Assembly (NCBI GenBank): GCA_045592625.1
Contig: JAZNVC010000003.1
Span: forward strand, 1 to 5,159
Direction of reading: 5' to 3'
Source of the DNA: SIG607 sp045592625
GTDB lineage: Bacteria; Bacillota; Clostridia; Oscillospirales; Acutalibacteraceae
DNA: 5,159 nt
Every line of letters starts with the position of its first letter. The first letter of the stretch is position 1. Positions 1 to 5,136 of the stretch are shown here, in pieces. A model generated the notes under the pieces. It did not search any database and had not been told where the DNA came from. It saw nothing but the letters and a program-made list of their open reading frames with translations. The position numbers and the translations under genes were made by a program.

Positions 1-5
1 CAGTG

Positions 6-14
6 TGGTATAAT
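6..14 (+). promoter_or_regulatory. Extended -10 promoter element of the lipoprotein gene
   Basis: The sequence TGGTATAAT is a perfect TGn extended -10 with a consensus TATAAT (9-14). Transcription would start near position 20-21, giving a leader of only about 16 bases, just enough to include the ribosome binding site. The -35 region would lie outside the left edge, but extended -10 promoters depend less on it. This suggests vegetative sigma-A transcription of the gene starting at 37. Confidence 0.65.
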
Positions 15-36
15 AAAATAAAGTGAGGTGGGATTT

Positions 37-744
37 ATGAAAAAGATTCTCTGTATATTTTGTGTTTTGACGATGCTTTTTTGTTTTTGCTCTTGCAAAG
101 ATGACAACGCTCATCAAGCAAATGAATATGAAACAATGAAGACCTCTATCACAAAAGATTCCGTCAAAGAGTTTATGTCCTTGATAGAAAAATTTGAGCT
201 CAGCGGACTAATAAGCGGTTATGAAATTAATGAAAAAAACTGCTATAATGTTACACCGTCTGAGGTTGCCGCGGAAACTGATATGAAAATTTTTAAGTTT
301 TCGGATTCTTGCGCTTCTTTTGTAATGTTAGACAACGAAATTTATCCTCTTTGCGAATGGTTTGGTGGATATGGTTTTGTAAATGCTGTTCCCTGTGATT
401 TTGACAACGATGGCAACAAGGATTTACTGGTGGCGTCTTCTTGGGGTTCAGGAATGCATCGTTCTATAATTTCTGTGTTCAATTCCGTTTCTAAGGAATC
501 TACGATTCTCTATGACACCTCAACCACCGACACACCAAACGCAGATTTGATTGTTGCGCAGTCAACTGCCAATATTTTTACTGGTGATCCTGAAATTGAC
601 GAAAAACTATACTACTCTGTATTGTCCGTAAAAATCAATATTGAAGATAATAACTTGTCAAATCTTTCTTACACTGTTATTGGCGTTAAAGGACATATTG
701 AGTGCGAAGATAATACACCCCAATTTATACCCTATCAAGAATAG
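37..744 (+). CDS. Putative lipoprotein with a DxDxDG loop, function unknown
   Basis: I do not recognise the family. The 235-residue product begins with a typical lipoprotein signal: two lysines, a hydrophobic stretch (residues 4-17) and a Cys-rich end in which Cys20, preceded by F-C-S and followed by K-D-D, is the likely lipidated residue. It would be anchored on the outer face of the membrane. The mature part has few hydrophobic segments. Residues 121-130 read DFDNDGNKDL, an Asp-rich loop like the calcium-binding loops of FG-GAP/VCBS and dockerin-type proteins, followed by a hydrophobic strand (LLVASS); only one copy is seen. An alternative GTG start at 28 would add three residues, but the GAGGTG at 25-30 serves as the ribosome binding site for ATG 37, with 6 bases between them, so ATG 37 is preferred. 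The gene is monocistronic, flanked by its own promoter and terminator. It could be a solute-sensing or wall-associated protein; this is a guess. Confidence 0.8.
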   Translation: MKKILCIFCVLTMLFCFCSCKDDNAHQANEYETMKTSITKDSVKEFMSLIEKFELSGLISGYEINEKNCYNVTPSEVAAETDMKIFKFSDSCASFVMLDNEIYPLCEWFGGYGFVNAVPCDFDNDGNKDLLVASSWGSGMHRSIISVFNSVSKESTILYDTSTTDTPNADLIVAQSTANIFTGDPEIDEKLYYSVLSVKINIEDNNLSNLSYTVIGVKGHIECEDNTPQFIPYQE

Positions 745-746
745 CT

Positions 747-779
747 AAAAAGGCTTGACCGATACGGTCAAGCCTTTTT
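747..779. terminator. Bidirectional intrinsic terminator between convergent genes
   Basis: A perfect 14-bp inverted repeat (747-760 paired with 766-779, extendable by one G-C pair into the loop) has a GC-containing core GGCTTGACC, with an A5 tract on the left and a T5 tract on the right. It therefore reads as a rho-independent terminator on both strands. It sits between the stop codon of the lipoprotein gene (742-744) and the stop codon of spoVAC (782-784), and would end both convergent transcripts. Confidence 0.93.
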
Positions 780-781
780 CG

Positions 782-1225
782 TTAGAACAATGTCGTTATC
801 CAATAAATAACCCCATACACCACACTCGCCACGGTGCCGTAGACGATGACAGGTCCCGCGATGGTGAACATCTTTGCGCCGAGTCCTAAAACCCAGCCCT
901 CTTTTTTATATTCTATAGCAGGAGAAACTACGGCATTCGCAAAGCCTGTTATGGGAACAAGGGTACCTGCACCTGCCCTTTTGGCTATTTTATCAAAAAC
1001 TCCCAGTCCCGTAAGCAACGCTGCTTCAAAAATCAGGGTGACCGAAGCCAGAAGCCTTGCGTTTTCTTCTTCTATACTTAGCCCTTCAAAAATATAAAAA
1101 AACACTTCACTCATAGCACAGATTATTCCACCTACAATAAACGCCCATAAAAAGTTTTTAAGATGGGGAGAATTGGGTGACTGCCTTTTGACCATTTCAC
1201 TATATTCTTTAACGGTTATCTTCAT
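782..1225 (-). CDS. spoVAC: Stage V sporulation protein AC (SpoVA channel subunit)
   Basis: The 147-residue membrane protein fits SpoVAC (about 150 residues in Bacillus). SpoVA proteins sit in the inner spore membrane and move calcium-dipicolinate into the developing spore and out during germination; Bacillus SpoVAC behaves as a mechanosensitive channel. Support comes from the N-terminal soluble stretch followed by NFLWAFIVGGIIC (residues 24-36), and from the family's core block at 72-110: TGLGVFDKIAKRAGAG, then LVPITGFAN, then SPAIEYKKEG. Membrane segments are likely near 25-46, 58-77 and 111-146. The N-terminal region argues for SpoVAC over the shorter SpoVAE, which shares the AGAG..VP.TGF block. 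The start has an AAAGGAG ribosome binding site 7 bases upstream, but that site lies inside a long hairpin (1224-1271). Sporulation-specific, sigma-G control is expected from the family. Unusually, spoVAD and spoVAE are not adjacent: a terminator follows directly and a transporter operon precedes. Confidence 0.9.
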   Translation of the reverse strand: MKITVKEYSEMVKRQSPNSPHLKNFLWAFIVGGIICAMSEVFFYIFEGLSIEEENARLLASVTLIFEAALLTGLGVFDKIAKRAGAGTLVPITGFANAVVSPAIEYKKEGWVLGLGAKMFTIAGPVIVYGTVASVVYGVIYWITTLF

Positions 1226-1271
1226 AAAAAAACTCCTTTGCCAATAGTGTTTGACAAAGGAGTTTTTTTAT
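1224..1271 (-). terminator. Hairpin ending the transporter operon and covering the spoVAC ribosome binding site
   Basis: Bases 1224-1240 pair perfectly with 1255-1271 (17 bp). After a 1x1 mismatch, three more pairs (1242-1244 with 1251-1253) close a six-base loop. Read on the minus strand, the stem is followed by seven T residues, so it works as an intrinsic terminator for transcripts coming from the upstream permease gene, which ends at 1355. The 3' arm is also the spoVAC ribosome binding site (AAAGGAG, 1233-1239), and the stem reaches into the start codon. Any transcript that reads through would therefore have its spoVAC initiation site locked in a helix. The seven-A tract on the other side means it could also terminate plus-strand transcripts. 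Confidence 0.85.
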
Positions 1272-1273
1272 AC
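1245..1273 (-). promoter_or_regulatory. Possible sigma-G promoter of spoVAC
   Basis: On the minus strand GTATA (1269-1273) fits the sigma-G -35 pattern, and AACACTA (1245-1251), 17 bases downstream, matches five of seven positions of the sigma-G -10 CATACTA. Transcription would start near 1238, inside the hairpin and just before the ribosome binding site, so the transcript would lack the first hairpin arm. The -10 match is imperfect and the region is AT-rich, so this is a candidate only. It is supported mainly by the known sigma-G control of spoVA genes. Confidence 0.35.
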
Positions 1274-1279
1274 TTTAAT
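1251..1279 (+). promoter_or_regulatory. Sigma-A-like promoter on the opposite strand
   Basis: On the plus strand there is a consensus -35 TTGACA (1251-1256), a 17-base spacer, and TTTAAT (1274-1279), one base off the -10 consensus. Transcription would begin near 1286 and run antisense to the 3' end of the nupQ-like gene. No downstream plus-strand gene is evident. The match is good, but the -35 overlaps the stem and loop of the hairpin, so its bases are also constrained by that structure. Confidence 0.4.
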
Positions 1280-1354
1280 TTTTAAAAATGATGCAGTGGA
1301 ATTCAGAGATATATTTGCCAGCATTTTTTCTATTTCCTGAACTGTCTCTCCTAT
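1268..1354 (-). other. Open in-frame tail after the permease stop codon
   Basis: Directly after the TAA of the nupQ-like gene the same frame stays open for 28 codons, starting IGETVQEIEKML and ending in LKIKV before TAA at 1268-1270. It contains an ATG at 1322-1324 that would give the 18-residue MLANISLNSTASFLKIKV, with only a weak AGGA ten bases upstream. The charged, helix-like start looks protein-like, but the stretch is too short to identify. It could be the 3' remnant of a lost gene, a tiny gene or chance. The permease itself ends at the usual family C-terminus, so this is not a missing part of it. Confidence 0.2.
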
Positions 1355-2302
1355 TTACCGTTCTTCTCTAAAGTAATTTGTGCCGAGACTTTCGGGAGGC
1401 TGATTCTTTTTACGGCTTCTTATACTTGTAAATATAAGTACGATAATAGTTACAATATATGGAAGCATTTTGAAAAGTTCTTTACCTGCAAAGCTTATAC
1501 CCGTAATATAACTACTTGCAACGTAAAGTCCACCGAAAATAAGCGAACCGAAAATAGCAAAATTCGGTTTCCAAACCGTAAATATTACAAGAGCAACCGC
1601 AAGCCAACCTAAATCATCAATTACATATTCCCAGTTACCGTTAAGATAGTCCATAACGAAGGAAAGTCCGCCAAAACCGGCTATACCGCCTCCGATACAG
1701 GTGGCAAGATATCTGTATCGCAATACGTTTATACCTGCCGCATCGGCTGTTGCAGGATTTTCGCCTACAGCACGAAGATGAAGACCTAATTTTGTACGGT
1801 TTAAAACAACGGTGGTAATTATTGCAATAACTACTGCAAAATATGTAAGTACACCGTGAGAAAGAAATACTTTACCAAACCAACCAAGCTTATCGGCAAT
1901 AGGAACATATGCTTTAAAAAACTTTGCACCTTGAATATAAATATCGCCTGTTTTATCTATCATATAATCGGATATACCGACACCAAGAGTTGTAAGAGCA
2001 AGACCTGTTACGTTCTGGTTAGCCCTTAAAGTAACGGTAAGAAAACTGAATATAAGTCCCATAATAGCACCGCCGACAAAGGTTGCTATCATTGGAATAA
2101 TTACAGCAAGAATAGGAATTATATTTTCACCGCAAAGGCTTAGATAAATATACTCTGCAAAACAGCCGCAGGAAGCACCAACGCACATTACACCGGGAAG
2201 ACCAAGATTAAGGTGTCCCGATTTTTCGGTTATAGTTTCACCTGTAGAACCGAAAAGAAGGGTCATACCAAGACGTATTGCACTAATTAAAAAGGCTACC
2301 AT
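1355..2302 (-). CDS. nupQ: Nucleoside ABC transporter permease, NupQ/NupC-like
   Basis: This 315-residue integral membrane protein is one of the two channel-forming subunits of a BmpA/Nup-type importer, which in Bacillus (NupNOPQ) and Lactococcus (BmpA-NupABC) takes up nucleosides. The family (BPD_transp_2, like ribose and branched-chain amino acid permeases) is visible from the conserved first block at residues 21-43 (GETITEKSGHLNLGLPG, then VGA) and from the cytoplasmic ATPase-contact loop LRAVGENPATADAAGIN (176-192), followed by GGGIAGFGG (204-212). The C-terminus QPPESLGTNYFREER is also typical of this subfamily. Hydrophobic segments lie near 2-18, 34-55, 61-92, 99-113, 150-168, 196-216, 230-262 and 277-294. 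ATG 2302 follows the TAA of the preceding permease with no gap; GGAGG at 2311-2315 gives an 8-base spacing, and the two genes are probably translationally coupled. It is the last gene of the operon. The exact nucleoside preference cannot be read from the sequence. Confidence 0.9.
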   Translation of the reverse strand: MVAFLISAIRLGMTLLFGSTGETITEKSGHLNLGLPGVMCVGASCGCFAEYIYLSLCGENIIPILAVIIPMIATFVGGAIMGLIFSFLTVTLRANQNVTGLALTTLGVGISDYMIDKTGDIYIQGAKFFKAYVPIADKLGWFGKVFLSHGVLTYFAVVIAIITTVVLNRTKLGLHLRAVGENPATADAAGINVLRYRYLATCIGGGIAGFGGLSFVMDYLNGNWEYVIDDLGWLAVALVIFTVWKPNFAIFGSLIFGGLYVASSYITGISFAGKELFKMLPYIVTIIVLIFTSIRSRKKNQPPESLGTNYFREER

Positions 2303-3400
2303 TTAGTCTTCCTCCTTTACACGTTTTGTAAAAACAATTTTATAACGAAGGAAAAATTCGCAACCGATAATAAAGAGAAGTATTATACCCGTTACAATAT
2401 CGGAAATTGTTTGAGGAATTCTGAAATCGGTAGAAACCTGACCCGCACCTCTGTCAAGAAATACGATAAGGAAGGAGGTCAGCACCATGTAAAATGGATT
2501 AAACTTAGCAAGCCAGGATACCATAATGGCAGTAAAGCCTCTGCCATCAACAGTGGTTGTACTTATGGTATGGTTTGTACCGCCTACTAAAAGCAAACCT
2601 GCTATACCGCAAATAGCACCGGATACCATAAGGGTACGGATAATAACCTTTTTTACCCCGATACCGATATATTTAGCGGTATTTTCACTCTCGCCTACTA
2701 CCGATATTTCATAACCCTGTTTTGAGTATTTTAAATATATGTAGCTTACCACTGTCAGCAAAGCCACAATGATAATATTAAGCAAGAACTGATATTTACC
2801 GATTACGGGAAGCCCATACTGAGACATAGGAGTAAGAACACCCGAGCCGTCCCTTACAAAAACCTTTAAGAAATAGGCAACAAGCTGAATTGCAACATAA
2901 TTCATCATAAGGGTGAAAAGTGTTTCATTGGTATTAAAGAGTGCTTTAAAGACCGCCGGAACAAGTGCCCAAATCATACCTGCAACTACACTTGCTATAA
3001 TCATTACTATTATAAGCAAAGGAAGGGGCATTTTATCGCCTAAAAACATCATAACCGAAACGGTGGCAAGTCCGCCGATAAGCACCTGTCCTTCAGCACC
3101 GCAGTTCCAGAACTTCATTTTAAATGCAGGAGTAACTGCAAGAGAAATGCAAAGAAGTATTGCAACATTTTGCAAAAGATTCCATATACGTCTTTCGGTA
3201 CCGAAAACGCCGTTAATCATAGAAGAATAAACGGCTATAGGATTTTTGCCCGAAAGTATCATTATTATTATGCCCGAAACCACAAGTGCTGCAACAATGG
3301 CTGCTGCACGGATAAGTACGCCGTAGTACCAAGCTACGCCATCCTTTCCTCTGTTTACAATATGAAAAAGAGGAGTTTTAATTTTTCTTTCTTCTGCCAT
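2303..3400 (-). CDS. nupP: Nucleoside ABC transporter permease, NupP/NupB-like
   Basis: This 365-residue membrane protein is the partner permease of the same nucleoside importer. Family signs include FWNCGAEGQVLIGG (97-110), equivalent to the usual F.IGAEGQ block; NETLFTLMMNYVA (158-170); the ATPase-contact loop GYEISVVGESENTAKYIGI (229-247), followed by SGAICGIAGL (260-269); and GRGFTAIMVSWLAKFNP (286-302). A charged N-terminal tail of about 20 residues precedes the first membrane helix at about 26-49. Further helices lie near 76-92, 104-121, 127-150, 163-182, 205-224, 255-273, 305-317 and 334-351. A longer reading from ATG 3424 is possible, but it would overlap the ATPase gene and its first codons are themselves the ribosome binding site (AAGGAGAGG, 3407-3415) for ATG 3400. 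The shorter start, one base after the ATPase stop codon, is therefore chosen. It would pair with the NupQ-like subunit as a heterodimer. Confidence 0.9.
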   Translation of the reverse strand: MAEERKIKTPLFHIVNRGKDGVAWYYGVLIRAAAIVAALVVSGIIIMILSGKNPIAVYSSMINGVFGTERRIWNLLQNVAILLCISLAVTPAFKMKFWNCGAEGQVLIGGLATVSVMMFLGDKMPLPLLIIVMIIASVVAGMIWALVPAVFKALFNTNETLFTLMMNYVAIQLVAYFLKVFVRDGSGVLTPMSQYGLPVIGKYQFLLNIIIVALLTVVSYIYLKYSKQGYEISVVGESENTAKYIGIGVKKVIIRTLMVSGAICGIAGLLLVGGTNHTISTTTVDGRGFTAIMVSWLAKFNPFYMVLTSFLIVFLDRGAGQVSTDFRIPQTISDIVTGIILLFIIGCEFFLRYKIVFTKRVKEED

Positions 3401-3401
3401 A

Positions 3402-4937
3402 TTATTCCTCTCCTTCAATTTCAATAGATTTAGTCATAAGAAGACCGATATGGTCCTTTTTGGCTGTTCTGCCGTCAACCATTCCTGTAATTCTTCCCGA
3501 ATTTATTACCATAATTCTGTCACAAAGATCCATAAGCACGTCAAGGTCTTCACCAACAAAAATTACGGCTACTCCCCTTTCCTTCTGTTCGTTAAGAAGG
3601 TTATATATGGTGTAGGAAGCATTTACGTCAAGACCTCTTACGGGGTAGGCTGCCATAAGCACCGACGGAGCAGCAGCAATTTCACGTCCTACAAGCACCT
3701 TTTGAACATTACCGCCGGAAAGCTGACGAACGGGAGTGGTGGCACCGGGGGTAGATACGTGAAAGTCGTTTATAATACGTTCAGCAAGGTCTTTAGGCTC
3801 TTTTCTCTCAAGAAAAGCCGTTTTTCCCTTAGAATAACTTCTGAGCATCATATTATCAATAATGTCCATATTGCCTACAAGTCCCATACCCAGTCTGTCT
3901 TCGGGAACAAAAGAAAGACGAACGCCTAAATCTCTTATCTGTATAGGACTCTTATCTCTTAGGTTTTCTTCCATTTGGGTTTTGGGGTCAATATAGGTTA
4001 TCTTGCCCTCTGTCAAATGATGAAGACCGGCAATAGCTTCAAGAAGTTCTCTTTGACCGCTTCCCGCAATACCCGCTATTCCTAAAATTTCACCGCTTTT
4101 TGCGGTAAAGGAAATATTATCAAGAATTTTTCTTCCTTCTTCGTTTATACTTGTAATATTCTTAAGCACAAGACGGTCAACTGAATCTTTCGGCTCACTT
4201 CTGTTTATATTAAGACTTACCTTTTCGCCCATCATCATTTCTGTAAGTAACGATTCATTAGCCTCAGCAGTATTAACGGTGCCTATATGTTCGCCACGTC
4301 TAAGAACGGCAACTCTATCGGAAATAGAGAGTACCTCATGCATCTTATGAGTGATTATGATAATAGACTTTCCGTCCTCTTTCATTCTGCGGAGCACGTT
4401 AAAGAGCTTTTCGGTCTCCTGAGGAGTAAGCACCGCCGTAGGCTCGTCCAGTATAAGAATATCTGCACCACGGTAAAGAACCTTTATAATTTCTACCGTC
4501 TGCTTTTCGGATACCGACATATCGTGAACCTTTTTATCGGGGTCAATAATAAATCCGTAACGCTGGGTTATCTCTATTACCTTTTTGGAAATACGAGAAA
4601 GATTGTAGCGTTTGCCGTCATCAACACCAAGAGCAATATTTTCTGTGGCTGAAAATACGTTTACAAGCTTAAAGTGCTGATGAATCATGCCTATTTTATG
4701 CTCAAAAGCATCCTTAGGAGAACGGATAACAACCTCTTTGCCGTCAACAAAAATCTGTCCTTCATCGGGAAAATAGATACCTGCAACCATATTCATAAGC
4801 GTGGTCTTACCGCTACCGTTTTCTCCGAGAATAGCAAGTATTTCGCCCTTACGCACATCAAGGTCGCAATTTTTATTAGCATAAACCTTACCGAAGGTTT
4901 TGGTAATATTCTTGCATTCAAGTTTAATATTTTCCAA
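3402..4937 (-). CDS. nupO: Nucleoside ABC transporter ATPase, NupO/NupA-like
   Basis: This 511-residue cytoplasmic protein has two fused ABC domains, as in sugar/nucleoside importers of the RbsA/NupO type, and powers the permeases encoded just downstream. The first domain looks catalytic: Walker A GENGSGKT (38-45), Q-loop Gln87, a divergent signature MSVSEKQ (140-146), Walker B ILILDEP (160-166) and switch His197. The second carries the degenerate motifs usual for this subfamily: GIAGSGQRE instead of a Walker A lysine (Gln295), a good signature LSGGNVQ (406-412), PEDR at 345-348, and AAYPVRGLD (429-437) where Walker B acidic residues would be. AAQPTRGLD is the common form, so Tyr431 and Val433 are mild variants. 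The start is TTG; no in-frame ATG or GTG lies nearby, and GGAGG (4945-4949) sits 7 bases upstream. Family knowledge predicts import of purine or pyrimidine nucleosides with a BmpA-type binding lipoprotein, which is not in this window. Confidence 0.92.
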   Translation of the reverse strand: MENIKLECKNITKTFGKVYANKNCDLDVRKGEILAILGENGSGKTTLMNMVAGIYFPDEGQIFVDGKEVVIRSPKDAFEHKIGMIHQHFKLVNVFSATENIALGVDDGKRYNLSRISKKVIEITQRYGFIIDPDKKVHDMSVSEKQTVEIIKVLYRGADILILDEPTAVLTPQETEKLFNVLRRMKEDGKSIIIITHKMHEVLSISDRVAVLRRGEHIGTVNTAEANESLLTEMMMGEKVSLNINRSEPKDSVDRLVLKNITSINEEGRKILDNISFTAKSGEILGIAGIAGSGQRELLEAIAGLHHLTEGKITYIDPKTQMEENLRDKSPIQIRDLGVRLSFVPEDRLGMGLVGNMDIIDNMMLRSYSKGKTAFLERKEPKDLAERIINDFHVSTPGATTPVRQLSGGNVQKVLVGREIAAAPSVLMAAYPVRGLDVNASYTIYNLLNEQKERGVAVIFVGEDLDVLMDLCDRIMVINSGRITGMVDGRTAKKDHIGLLMTKSIEIEGEE

Positions 4938-4959
4938 TTCGGCACCTCCAAATTGTTAA

Positions 4960-5006
4960 TTTGTATCCCATAAACACAAAATTTTTATGTACTTATGGCA
5001 TACAAA
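4960..5006. repeat. Imperfect inverted repeat, 13 of 14 pairs
   Basis: TTTGTATCCCATAA (4960-4973) pairs with TTATGGCATACAAA (4993-5006), with one C-C mismatch and a 19-base AT-rich loop. On the minus strand it lies in the leader of the ATPase gene, ending 11 bases before its GGAGG. It could fold in the mRNA or serve as an operator for a dimeric regulator; the long loop fits either. Confidence 0.75.
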
Positions 5007-5031
5007 CTACATTTTTATAATGATTGTAGTT
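5005..5031. repeat. Inverted repeat with a 13-base AT-rich loop
   Basis: AACTACA (5005-5011) pairs with TGTAGTT (5025-5031). Its left arm overlaps the end of the preceding repeat by two bases, so the two hairpins cannot both form completely. The loop contains TATAAAA on the minus strand. Confidence 0.55.
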
Positions 5032-5034
5032 AGC

Positions 5035-5056
5035 CGAAACGCTTAAAAGCGTTTCG
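5035..5056. repeat. Perfect hairpin CGAAACGC / GCGTTTCG
   Basis: Bases 5035-5044 pair with 5047-5056 without mismatch. Because the centre is only two bases, the innermost pairs would open into a loop, leaving eight or nine pairs. It is one of the two most GC-containing stems of the cluster and has no T tract on either side. Confidence 0.85.
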
Positions 5057-5082
5057 ACAAGCCACTTTACAAGTGGCTTTCG
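5055..5082. repeat. Hairpin AAGCCACTT / AAGTGGCTT
   Basis: Bases 5059-5067 pair with 5071-5079 around a TAC loop. The stem can be lengthened by CGA (5055-5057) with TCG (5080-5082), leaving one bulged C at 5058. The extra pairs use bases that also belong to the hairpins on each side, so neighbouring structures share their bottom pairs. Confidence 0.85.
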
Positions 5083-5111
5083 CAAAATTAAATTCTAATA
5101 TTTAATTTTGC
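5082..5111. repeat. Perfect 12-bp AT-rich hairpin
   Basis: GCAAAATTAAAT (5082-5093) pairs with ATTTAATTTTGC (5100-5111) around the loop TCTAAT. It abuts the preceding hairpin, sharing G5082 if that stem is fully extended. Confidence 0.85.
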
Positions 5112-5119
5112 ACAACATT

Positions 5120-5129
5120 CATTGCAATG
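5120..5129. repeat. Short palindrome CATTGCAATG
   Basis: A ten-base perfect palindrome lies between two of the larger hairpins. It is too short and loopless to fold on its own in RNA, but it has the form of a dimeric protein-binding site. It could equally be part of the surrounding repeat unit. Confidence 0.5.
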
Positions 5130-5136
5130 GGATAGG

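Noticed and set aside
28..36. GTG start for the lipoprotein gene, three codons upstream of ATG 37
   Set aside because: This GTG is part of the GAGGTG ribosome binding site correctly spaced for ATG 37, and it has no good site of its own.
3401..3424. ATG 3424 as start of the nupP-like gene
   Set aside because: The eight extra codons overlap the ATPase gene and contain the ribosome binding site for ATG 3400; the family-like N-terminus begins at MAEERK.
3450..3929. 159-codon plus-strand open frame
   Set aside because: It lies wholly opposite the well-supported ATPase gene, has no recognisable protein features and reads as a shadow of its codons. The same applies to 846-1097, 2526-2714, 2913-3230, 3170-3427 and 4287-4652, and to 4674-4973, which overlaps the start of the ATPase gene.
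4287..4320. Degenerate motifs in the second ABC domain as a sign of a broken ATPase
   Set aside because: Loss of the Walker A lysine and Walker B acid in the C-terminal half is usual in the RbsA/NupO type; the frame is intact and the first domain has all catalytic residues.
5014..5019. TATAAA on the minus strand as -10 of the transporter operon
   Set aside because: No -35-like hexamer is found at 16-18 bases upstream, where the sequence lies inside the CGAAACGC hairpin. Other pairs such as TTGTGC with TTTAAT further upstream are also poor.
4987..5046. Nineteen-codon plus-strand open frame from ATG 4987
   Set aside because: It has no ribosome binding site and runs through three inverted repeats; composition is what AT-rich repeats would give by chance.
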